DNA from: Bacillota bacterium
GTDB taxonomy: Bacteria > Bacillota > Clostridia > Peptostreptococcales > Anaerovoracaceae
DNA: 5,604 nt
Direction: 5' to 3'
NCBI GenBank assembly: GCA_030527065.1
Contig: JAUNBO010000121.1
Location: 1-5,604, forward strand
Numbering within the stretch: position 1 is the stretch's first letter; every line of letters begins with the position of its first letter. The translations under genes and the position numbers were made by a program. The notes under the pieces are model-generated. The model ran no database searches and was not told where the DNA came from. It was given only the letters and a program-made list of their open reading frames with translations. Shown in pieces: positions 1 to 5,589 of the stretch.

Positions 1-106
1 CCTTAAATTCTTAGCTGGTCCTGCGGAGGTCCGACAAACCGCCCCCCTGGCGCCCCTTTAATAGTAACTATGTTTTCTCTCTGCCTGTTCTCCGGCGCCG
101 CCTTTC
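1..106. other. Left-edge region with no assignable gene
   Basis: No complete gene is visible here. One forward frame is open from the window edge to TAA at 59-61 (19 codons, ending in residues APLAPL) and could be the C-terminal end of an upstream gene, but a frame this short can be open by chance. One reverse frame is also open across 1-57. An imperfect hairpin at 17-32 (GGTCCT, GCGG loop, AGGTCC, one T-T mismatch) lacks a following T-tract, so it is not a convincing intrinsic terminator. Two GC palindromes, GGCGCC (49-54) and CGGCGCCG (93-100), have no clear role. Confidence 0.3.
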
Positions 107-135
107 TTGACAAGGAAGCCCTTTGGATTTATGAT
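107..135 (+). promoter_or_regulatory. Sigma-A/sigma-70 type promoter upstream of walJ
   Basis: TTGACA at 107-112 is a perfect -35 hexamer. After exactly 17 nt comes TATGAT at 130-135, five of six matches to the -10 consensus. Transcription would begin near 142, giving a leader of about 70 nt before the ATG at 211. The downstream genes lie on the same strand with gaps of 18 nt or less, so this promoter probably serves the four-gene unit walJ-htrA-rlmH-decarboxylase. Its position inside the open frame that extends upstream of walJ argues against using the earlier in-frame ATG at 70. Activity is inferred from sequence only. Confidence 0.8.
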
Positions 136-141
136 GGATTA

Positions 142-210
142 AGGTTTAAAAATTTCACAAAAAGGGGACACATTCTCAACACAATCAGGGAGAATAATAG
201 GATACACAGG
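142..210 (+). promoter_or_regulatory. walJ 5' untranslated leader
   Basis: This is the stretch between the predicted transcription start and the walJ ATG. It is AT-rich compared with the coding DNA around it, as expected for a leader. It contains a weak potential hairpin, ATTCTC (172-177) pairing with GAGAAT (190-195) around a 12-nt loop, just before the ribosome binding site. No riboswitch or attenuator signature was recognised, and the hairpin is too weak to call regulatory. Confidence 0.4.
199..202 (+). promoter_or_regulatory. walJ ribosome binding site
   Basis: AGGA lies 8 nt before the ATG at 211. It is a modest Shine-Dalgarno site, but together with the family-matching N-terminus it decides in favour of 211 over the upstream in-frame ATG at 70, which sits upstream of the promoter. 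Confidence 0.6.
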
Positions 211-1005
211 ATGGCACTCAGATTTTGTTCTTTTTCAAGCGGCAGCAGCGGGAATTGCTACATGGTGGCCACAGAGACCACTGTCTTGCTGGTGGATGCG
301 GGAATCAGCGCCCGGAAGGTATGGGCGGGCCTGGAAACGGCGGGGCTCGGTCCTTCAGACCTGAAGGCCCTCCTTCTGACCCACGAGCACGGCGATCACG
401 TCCGCTCTGTGAGGCCGGTGGTGCGGAAGGCGGAAAATTTAGAGGTCTATGCCAACCGGGCCACCTGGGAACAGCTGCCGGGAAACGTGGGAGAGGAACG
501 CCGCAGGAGCTTTGTAAGCCGTCAGGAGTTTACGGTGGGCGACCTGCGGGTGAGACCCTTCCCCGTTTCCCACGATGCTGCGGAGCCCGTGGGCTTCTCC
601 TTCTTTGCGGGGGAAAAGCAGCTGAGCATCGTGACGGACACGGGCTGCGTGGGCCCGGAGCTGCTGGAGGAGATCCGGGGCGCAGACCTGCTGGTCCTGG
701 AAGCCAACCACGATGCAGACATTCTGCGGATGGGCCCCTATCCCTACTTCCTGAAGCAGCGGATCCTGGGGGAATACGGGCATCTGTCCAACGAAGCGGC
801 GGGGCGGACCCTGCTGCGGCTTCTGGAAGAAGGAACAAAAGAAAAGAGAGTCCTGCTGGGACACCTGAGCCGGGAAAACAATTTCCCGGAGATGGCCGGA
901 CAGACGGTAAAGAACATATTGGAAGAGAAAGAGTATTACATAGGCAGAGATCTGGAGCTGGAAATTTTGAAGAGAGAAGAGGCCAGCCGGATCTATGAAT
1001 GGTAG
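211..1005 (+). CDS. walJ: WalJ/YycJ-family metallo-beta-lactamase-fold hydrolase
   Basis: A cytoplasmic metal-dependent hydrolase of the MBL fold, 264 residues from the ATG at 211, the same length as Bacillus YycJ. Visible motifs are the family N-terminus FCSFSSGSSGNCY (5-17), the metal-binding motif THEHGDH (57-63, with His58, His60, Asp62, His63), SHD (His121), TDTG (Asp143), EANHD (His167), YGHLSN (His191) and LLGHLSREN (His218). All expected metal ligands are present, so the enzyme should be active, probably with two metal ions. In Bacillus and streptococci WalJ/VicX is encoded with the WalRK (VicRK) two-component system and has been linked to coordinating replication or division with the cell wall; a nuclease activity has been suggested for the family. 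The substrate here cannot be read from the sequence. The frame is open back to an ATG at 70, but those 47 extra codons cover the promoter and are not family-like. Next gene starts 18 nt downstream. Confidence 0.92.
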   Translation: MALRFCSFSSGSSGNCYMVATETTVLLVDAGISARKVWAGLETAGLGPSDLKALLLTHEHGDHVRSVRPVVRKAENLEVYANRATWEQLPGNVGEERRRSFVSRQEFTVGDLRVRPFPVSHDAAEPVGFSFFAGEKQLSIVTDTGCVGPELLEEIRGADLLVLEANHDADILRMGPYPYFLKQRILGEYGHLSNEAAGRTLLRLLEEGTKEKRVLLGHLSRENNFPEMAGQTVKNILEEKEYYIGRDLELEILKREEASRIYEW

Positions 1006-1007
1006 AA

Positions 1008-1019
1008 AAGGGGATGGAG
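1008..1019 (+). promoter_or_regulatory. htrA ribosome binding site
   Basis: AAGGGGA (1008-1014, 9 nt from the start) and GGAG (1016-1019, 4 nt from the start) both precede the GTG at 1024. An ATG at 1014 lies between them but is out of frame with the protease. The site supports the GTG start over the in-frame ATG at 1069, which has no purine-rich site before it. Confidence 0.6.
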
Positions 1020-1023
1020 AAAA

Positions 1024-2574
1024 GTGGACGGCGAATTTGAAAAAAGAAATACAGAACCGAATTTTGTGATGATGGACGGCCCGCAGGAGGGGGAACGGGC
1101 CGATGGAGAAGCCTGGGAAAAAGAAGCGTTCCGGCCTTCGGCTTACGAGAGCCCGGCTCATGGAGAAGAGCCCCCTGCCTATGCCGGGCAGGCTTCCGGC
1201 TACGGGGGGCCGGCTTATGAAAAAGAAACTCCCGTTTACGCCGGGCAGGCCTCGGCCTACGGAAGCCCGGCCTATGAAAGCCGCAGCGAAGCGCCGGCTT
1301 ATGGCGGCGGGAGCCGGATCTCAGAGCCGGCGCAGCAGGCCGCCCCGGCCTATGGAGAACCGGCAGCCCAGCCTGCCGGGGAGGCGTCCATGGAGTTTGC
1401 CCCCTGGCCTCCGGAAGAGAAGAAGTCCCGGAAGAGAGGGAACGGCGCCGGAAAAACCATCCTTACCTGGCTGCTGGTAGTGGTGCTGGCGGCAGGGGCG
1501 GGCTTCGGCGGCGGCCTCATCGCCGGCGGCGTGGGAGAGCAGGGCGCTTCCGGCGCCGACGCCACCGGCGTCAGCTACACAATCGAAACGGAGAGCAATA
1601 TCAACACGGCGGAAGTCATAGCGGCCAAGGTGATTCCCTCGGTGGTGGGGGTCAGCACTCTGACAGAGGTCACTTATCATTCCTTCTTCGGCTCTTCCAC
1701 AGACCTGGCGGAGGGAGTGGGCACCGGCATCATCGTTTCCGAGGACGGCTATATCATCACCAACTCCCACGTCATCAGCGACGGAGATGCAGATGAGATC
1801 ACTATCCAGCTGACAGACGGCCGGGAGATGAGCGGGACGGTCCTCTGGAGCGACATGAGCCTGGACCTGGCCATTTTGAAGATCGACGCCACCGGCCTCA
1901 CCGCCGCAGAGCTGGGGGATTCGGACGAGGTGCGCATAGGCGCTTATGCCGTGGCCATAGGGAACCCTCTGGGCCTGGAATTCGACCGCAGCGTCACCCA
2001 GGGCGTCATCAGCGGCCTCAACCGGAGCATCCAGGTGAGCCGGGACAGCTACAGCGGGCAGACCATTCAGATGGACAATATGATACAGACTGACGCCGCC
2101 ATCAACTCCGGCAACAGCGGCGGCCCCCTGCTGAACAGCCAGGGCCAGGTCATCGGCATCAACACCGCCACCTCCACCTCTGCGGAGAACCTGGGCTTTG
2201 CCATTCCCATCAATACGGTGAAGACCATTCTGACGGAGGTGATGGAGGAGGGCAGCTTCACCAAGGCCTACATCGGCATAGAGGGGATAGACGTAGCGGT
2301 CTATGCCCAGTATTTCCCCGATTATGTGGGCGAAAACGAAACCGGCGTCTATATCATGGAGATCACCGCCAACTCCCCTGCGGTCCAGGCGGACCTGCGG
2401 GTGGGCGATATCCTCTATCAACTCAACGATAAGGAGCTGGAGACTATGACGGACCTTCAGAAGGAGCTGTTCAACTATGCGCCGGGAGATACGGTGACCC
2501 TTCATTTCGTAAGGAACGGCCAGGAGCTGCAGACGGAAGTGGTTCTGGGCGAAATGCCGGAGGACATACAGTAA
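1024..2574 (+). CDS. htrA: Membrane-anchored HtrA/DegP-type serine protease with PDZ domain
   Basis: A 516-residue S1C-family protease for quality control of extracytoplasmic proteins. In order: a long hydrophilic Tyr/Pro/Ala/Gly-rich tail (about 1-130), a basic cluster KKSRKR (133-138), one glycine-rich membrane segment (about 145-169), a trypsin-like protease domain (about 190-405) and one PDZ domain (about 415-510). The positive charges before the helix predict the tail inside the cell and the protease outside. The catalytic triad is complete: His249 in TNSHV, Asp281 in LDLAILK, Ser365 in GNSGGPL. AIGNPLGLE (311-319) and GFAIPIN (391-397) are further family signatures. The start is GTG. 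It follows walJ by 18 nt, as htrC follows yycJ in Bacillus. Odd feature: the cytoplasmic tail is long for the family and contains a 19-residue repeat. Known Firmicute homologues (HtrA, HtrB, HtrC) share the one-helix, one-PDZ plan. Function is well supported; which paralogue it matches is less certain. Confidence 0.95.
   Translation: MDGEFEKRNTEPNFVMMDGPQEGERADGEAWEKEAFRPSAYESPAHGEEPPAYAGQASGYGGPAYEKETPVYAGQASAYGSPAYESRSEAPAYGGGSRISEPAQQAAPAYGEPAAQPAGEASMEFAPWPPEEKKSRKRGNGAGKTILTWLLVVVLAAGAGFGGGLIAGGVGEQGASGADATGVSYTIETESNINTAEVIAAKVIPSVVGVSTLTEVTYHSFFGSSTDLAEGVGTGIIVSEDGYIITNSHVISDGDADEITIQLTDGREMSGTVLWSDMSLDLAILKIDATGLTAAELGDSDEVRIGAYAVAIGNPLGLEFDRSVTQGVISGLNRSIQVSRDSYSGQTIQMDNMIQTDAAINSGNSGGPLLNSQGQVIGINTATSTSAENLGFAIPINTVKTILTEVMEEGSFTKAYIGIEGIDVAVYAQYFPDYVGENETGVYIMEITANSPAVQADLRVGDILYQLNDKELETMTDLQKELFNYAPGDTVTLHFVRNGQELQTEVVLGEMPEDIQ
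1180..1278 (+). repeat. Two-copy 57-bp-period repeat in the htrA cytoplasmic tail
   Basis: The 42-bp stretches at 1180-1221 and 1237-1278 match at 34 of 42 bases by hand count and encode YAGQASGYGGPAYE (residues 53-66) and YAGQASAYGSPAYE (72-85). The period is 57 bp, or 19 residues. Several differences are at third codon positions, suggesting an old in-frame duplication kept at protein level. Further PAY motifs flank it at residues 91-93 and 108-110. Confidence 0.8.
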
Positions 2575-2578
2575 GAGA
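2559..2578 (+). promoter_or_regulatory. rlmH translation start region, probably coupled to htrA
   Basis: The htrA stop TAA (2572-2574) is 4 nt before the rlmH ATG (2579). The only good Shine-Dalgarno match, GGAGGA at 2559-2564 inside the end of htrA, is 14 nt from the ATG, longer than usual; AAGAGA at 2573-2578 touches the start. This arrangement suggests rlmH translation depends partly on ribosomes finishing htrA. Confidence 0.45.
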
Positions 2579-3058
2579 ATGAACATTCAGATCCTCTGCG
2601 TGGGGAAATTGAAGGAAAGGCATTGGACAGAGGCAGCAGCGGAATACCGGAAACGGTTGGGGAGCTACTGCTCTCTTTCCATTGAGGAGGTAAAGGAAGA
2701 AAAGGCGCCGCCGGAGCTTTCTCCCGCAGAGGAGAAAAAGGTCCGGGAGAAAGAAGGGCGGGAGCTCCTTCGGAGGATACGGGAGCAAAGCTATGTGATC
2801 ACCCTGGAAATCGGCGGCCGGAGCCTTTCTTCGGAGGCTCTGGCGGAAAAGTTGGGGGACCTGGGGGTACAGGGGAAAAGCGACGTGGTCTTTGTCATCG
2901 GCGGCTCTTTGGGGCTTTCCCGGGCCGTCTCCCAACGGGCAGACCTGCGCCTTTCCTTTTCTGCCTTCACCTTTCCCCATCAGCTGATGCGGGTGATCCT
3001 GCTGGAGCAGCTCTACCGCAGCTTCAAGATACTCCGAGGCGAAACTTATCATAAGTAA
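2579..3058 (+). CDS. rlmH: 23S rRNA (pseudouridine-1915 N3) methyltransferase RlmH
   Basis: A small cytoplasmic SPOUT-class methyltransferase that uses S-adenosylmethionine to methylate N3 of pseudouridine 1915 in helix 69 of 23S rRNA, in the assembled 70S ribosome. At 159 residues it has the usual family length (same as Bacillus YydA). Signatures are the N-terminal strand INIQ-like start with CVGKLKE (7-13), the SAM-binding glycine loop FVIGGSLGLS (105-114), the knot helix FPHQLMRVILLEQLYR (132-147) and the family-invariant end YHK (157-159). The middle (about 36-70) is a charged, Lys/Glu-rich segment, also normal for the family. The protein acts as a homodimer in known members. It starts 4 nt after htrA and ends 15 nt before the decarboxylase gene, so it sits in the middle of the unit. 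Nothing appears truncated. Confidence 0.96.
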   Translation: MNIQILCVGKLKERHWTEAAAEYRKRLGSYCSLSIEEVKEEKAPPELSPAEEKKVREKEGRELLRRIREQSYVITLEIGGRSLSSEALAEKLGDLGVQGKSDVVFVIGGSLGLSRAVSQRADLRLSFSAFTFPHQLMRVILLEQLYRSFKILRGETYHK

Positions 3059-3061
3059 AGG

Positions 3062-3067
3062 AAAGGA
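3062..3067 (+). promoter_or_regulatory. Ribosome binding site of the PLP decarboxylase gene
   Basis: AAAGGA lies 6 nt before the ATG at 3074, within the short 15-nt gap after rlmH. A good site at good spacing, indicating independent initiation rather than dependence on rlmH translation. Confidence 0.7.
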
Positions 3068-3073
3068 AAACCG

Positions 3074-4516
3074 ATGGAAAAAGGCGGGATAGCACAGTTT
3101 TTGACGGCCCATGCCCAGCGGGGGCCTGTGTCTTTTCATATGCCGGGACACAAGGGCGGCGCATTCTACGAGAGGCACGGCTACGGGGATTTTCTGAAGC
3201 AGCTGGCGGATTGCGACATCACGGAGATCCCCGGAGCGGACAATCTCTTCCAAACGGAAGGGATCATCGGAGAGACTGCAGAGAAATACAGGCAGCTTTA
3301 CGAAGTGAAGCGGTCCTACCTGCTGGTCAACGGCACCAGCGGCGGGCTCATCGCCGCCATCCTGGCCTCGGTCCCGCCGGGGAAAAAGCTGATCATGGCG
3401 AGGAATTGCCACAAATCCGTCTTCAATGCCCTTACGCTGGGGCAGATAGAACCGGTCTACGCTTATCCGACGGTGGTGGAGAAATACGGGATCTCCGGGC
3501 CGGTGGAGGCCGGGGAGATCGGCCGCCTGCTGGAGGCCCACCCCGACGCCGCCGCAGTGGTCCTGCCCAGTCCCAACTATTACGGGATCTGCAGCGACAT
3601 CTCCGCCATAGCCGGCCAGGTGCACAAGCATGGGAAGGTCCTCATCGTAGACCAGGCCCACGGGGCGCACTTAAAGTTTTTCCGCCGCTTCGGGCAGGGG
3701 GAAGGGCTGCCGGCGCCGGCGGAGGAAAGCGGGGCGGACATAGTGGTGAACAGCATCCACAAGACCCTGGCCTCTTTTACCCAGAGCGCCGTCCTGAACC
3801 TGAATTCGGACAGGGTGGAAAGGTATGTGCTGGAGGACAAATTGCAGGCGATCCAGAGCACCAGCCCCTCCTACCTGCTGATGGCGTCTTTGGACGTCAA
3901 TGCGGAGATCCTGGAGGCTCACGGGCCCGGGCTCTTTGCTGCCTGGCGGGAAAACATAGAGGCGTTTTACAGGCAGGCTCCATCGATACCGGGGCTGGAG
4001 CTGATGGAGCTGCCGGGGCGCATGGACACCACCAAGCTCAATGTGGATATGAGCGCATACGGGATCAGCGGGAGCAGGCTGGAAAAGCTGCTTTTGGAAA
4101 AAGACATTTTCCCGGAGCTGGTCACGGGAGATCTCCTCATGTGCATGACGGGGCTGGGAAACACGAAAGAGGATATGGAACGGCTGCTCTCGGCGCTGCG
4201 GGAGGTGGCTCTGGCTCACGGCCCCTGCCTCCCGGAAGAAAAGCGGAGCGGCAGGCGCCCCGGGACGGCGGCTCTTCTCTGGGCAAAGAAGAGGCCCCTG
4301 CACGGGGTCCCGGTGCGGAAGCAGCTGCTGGAGCTGGAGCTGTGCCGGGGAAAAATCTGCGCCGCCTCCGTCATTCCTTACCCTCCCGGCATCCCTTTCC
4401 TCTGCCCGGGAGAGGAGATCGGGGAGGAAGAGATCCGGTACATCCGGGAGTTGCGGGCGGAAGGCGAAAAGGTGATAGGGGTGGATGAAGAGGGCCGCAT
4501 CGCCGTGGGCGTTTAA
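3074..4516 (+). CDS. Short-form Orn/Lys/Arg decarboxylase family PLP enzyme (YaaO/SpeA-like)
   Basis: A 480-residue, fold-type I PLP enzyme of the basic amino acid decarboxylase family; expected to decarboxylate lysine, ornithine or arginine to a diamine or agmatine. The protein begins near FHMPGHKGG (21-29) and DITEIPGADNL (48-58), so it lacks the N-terminal response-regulator-like wing of the inducible enterobacterial enzymes. The cofactor domain shows GTSGG (87-91), a His for ring stacking in NCHKS (His113), DQAHGAH (Asp193, His196) and the Schiff-base lysine Lys230 in NSIHKTLASFTQS. The C-terminal domain carries VIPYPPGIPFLCPGE (433-447), diagnostic for the family. Its length equals Bacillus YaaO, whose substrate is not firmly known; Bacillus SpeA, an arginine decarboxylase, is similar. 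Substrate cannot be chosen from the sequence. It is the last gene of the rightward unit and its stop overlaps the stop of the convergent hydrolase gene by 4 nt. In many Firmicutes this gene is found near tmk or gmk; neither is present here. Confidence 0.88.
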   Translation: MEKGGIAQFLTAHAQRGPVSFHMPGHKGGAFYERHGYGDFLKQLADCDITEIPGADNLFQTEGIIGETAEKYRQLYEVKRSYLLVNGTSGGLIAAILASVPPGKKLIMARNCHKSVFNALTLGQIEPVYAYPTVVEKYGISGPVEAGEIGRLLEAHPDAAAVVLPSPNYYGICSDISAIAGQVHKHGKVLIVDQAHGAHLKFFRRFGQGEGLPAPAEESGADIVVNSIHKTLASFTQSAVLNLNSDRVERYVLEDKLQAIQSTSPSYLLMASLDVNAEILEAHGPGLFAAWRENIEAFYRQAPSIPGLELMELPGRMDTTKLNVDMSAYGISGSRLEKLLLEKDIFPELVTGDLLMCMTGLGNTKEDMERLLSALREVALAHGPCLPEEKRSGRRPGTAALLWAKKRPLHGVPVRKQLLELELCRGKICAASVIPYPPGIPFLCPGEEIGEEEIRYIRELRAEGEKVIGVDEEGRIAVGV

Positions 4517-5562
4517 CCCAGAAGGAGGCGGAACAGCTCTTTGTTGATCTTCTTCACCGGGGCGGCGGAAAGGTTGGAGCAGACCACCACCCAGGTCTTC
4601 AGCTCCGGGCAGATCCAGAAGCTGGCCCGGAAGCCGTCGTCGGTGCCCTCGTGGCCGTAAAGCACAAGACCTTCCTGCTTTCTGCGGAACCAGGAAAGGC
4701 AGATCTCTTCGCCGTTGTTGGGCACCGTGGCCACGGGCGTCCAGGCGGCGGCATAGCTGTCCGGTTTTAACAGCTCCTGACGCAGATGGGCCGCCGCCCA
4801 CTTCTCCATGTCCGCCAGATCGGAGGTGAGGGTGGAGCTGGGGCCGTGGGCCCGGTTGTAGGGGAAATGCGGAGCGGGGACGATATGGTTTTCACTGTCC
4901 TTTATGTGGGGGGTAGCCACGGAGGACATGTCCCGGTGGAAGGTCAGCAAGCCGGAGTTCCCCATGCCCAGGGGCCTGAAAATGTTTTCTTCTATATAAT
5001 CCTCAAAGCTGAGGCCGGACACGGCGGCGATCACCGCCCCCAGGGCCTCGTAGCCCATATTGCTGTAGGCGAAGCCTCCCCGGCCGGGGGCCCAGAGCAG
5101 GCGGCTTTCCTTCACCTCCGGCGACAGGACGTAACGGAGCAGGGCCCCTTCGTCTGTTTCGGGGGCGTCCCAATGGTAGTCGGAGACGTCAGGCATTCCC
5201 GCAGTATGGGAAAGCAGCAGCCCCAGAGTGACGTCCCGGTACCGGGGGTCGGCCATGGAAAAATCGGGGAGGTGCTTTGTCAGGAAATCGCCGGGGCTCA
5301 GGAGGCCCCGCTCCCATAGCTGAAGAATGGCGGTCCCCACAAAGAGCTTGGTGACAGAGGCCATGTGAAAAATATGCTCTTCTTTCAAAGGTCTGCCCGA
5401 AGGCAGGTCCTGAAAGCCCAGCGCGGCCCGGCAGACCCGGGCTTCTTTTTCGTCCTCTCCGGTCAGGGTTCCTGCGCTGAAGGCCAGTCCCGGCAGGTCG
5501 TAGTAGAACAAGGCTTTTTTCCCATAGGCCAGAAGCTTTTCATGATCGATACAGAGAGACAT
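4513..5562 (-). CDS. Serine hydrolase, beta-lactamase/esterase (class C, PF00144-type) family
   Basis: A 349-residue penicillin-binding-protein-fold serine hydrolase. The active-site motifs are complete: SVTK (69-72, nucleophile Ser69 and Lys72), YSN (166-168) and HEG (304-306) in place of the KTG of true beta-lactamases. Family landmarks LLLSHTAGMPD (115-125), FAYSNMGYEALG (164-175), IFRPLGM (194-200) and GHEGTDDGFRA (303-313) are all seen. The HxG triad is typical of esterases, D-aminopeptidases and PBP4*-like proteins rather than antibiotic-resistance enzymes. There is no signal peptide or membrane helix at the N-terminus (MSLCIDHEKLLAYGKK), so it is predicted cytoplasmic, which argues against a cell-wall or secreted beta-lactamase role. 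The start at 5562 is supported by a strong ribosome binding site. It is transcribed alone and toward the decarboxylase gene; no functional link to the other four genes is evident. Substrate unknown. Confidence 0.9.
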   Translation of the reverse strand: MSLCIDHEKLLAYGKKALFYYDLPGLAFSAGTLTGEDEKEARVCRAALGFQDLPSGRPLKEEHIFHMASVTKLFVGTAILQLWERGLLSPGDFLTKHLPDFSMADPRYRDVTLGLLLSHTAGMPDVSDYHWDAPETDEGALLRYVLSPEVKESRLLWAPGRGGFAYSNMGYEALGAVIAAVSGLSFEDYIEENIFRPLGMGNSGLLTFHRDMSSVATPHIKDSENHIVPAPHFPYNRAHGPSSTLTSDLADMEKWAAAHLRQELLKPDSYAAAWTPVATVPNNGEEICLSWFRRKQEGLVLYGHEGTDDGFRASFWICPELKTWVVVCSNLSAAPVKKINKELFRLLLG

Positions 5563-5568
5563 AAGGGA

Positions 5569-5574
5569 CTCCTT
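5569..5574 (-). promoter_or_regulatory. Ribosome binding site of the serine hydrolase gene
   Basis: On the reverse strand AAGGAG lies 6 nt before the ATG at 5562 and is preceded by an A-rich run. It is the strongest Shine-Dalgarno site in the window and fixes this start. Confidence 0.85.
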
Positions 5575-5589
5575 TTTTTCAAAAGTTGT

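Noticed and set aside
17..32. Hairpin GGTCCT/AGGTCC as an intrinsic terminator of an upstream gene
   Set aside because: There is an internal T-T mismatch and no T-tract follows; the next bases are GACAAACCGCC.
70..210. Upstream in-frame extension of walJ to an ATG at 70
   Set aside because: The added 47 residues contain the -35/-10 promoter, have no ribosome binding site at 70, and are not like the WalJ N-terminus, which begins at MALRFCSFSSGSSGNC.
225..998. 257-codon open frame overlapping walJ in another forward frame
   Set aside because: It is rich in Gly, Arg and Pro with no recognisable motif, and lies wholly within walJ, whose own frame has complete family motifs; it is a shadow of GC-rich coding DNA.
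1180..1278. Repeat in htrA considered as a CRISPR-like or mobile repeat
   Set aside because: It has only two diverged copies, they stay in frame, and the differences are largely codon-position-three, so it is a protein-level duplication.
1321..2586. 421-codon reverse-strand open frame opposite htrA
   Set aside because: It has no family-like motif or start-site support and mirrors the protease gene, whose catalytic triad and PDZ domain prove the forward frame.
2471..4801. Two long adjacent reverse-strand open frames (2471-3670 and 3671-4801) opposite rlmH and the decarboxylase gene
   Set aside because: Both are antisense to genes with complete family motifs, have low-complexity composition rich in Pro, Arg, Leu and Gln, and the second crosses the convergent gene junction; they reflect codon bias.
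4786..5319. 177-codon forward open frame opposite the serine hydrolase gene
   Set aside because: It is composed largely of Gly, Val and Ala without motifs, and lies antisense to a gene with intact SxxK, YxN and HxG motifs.
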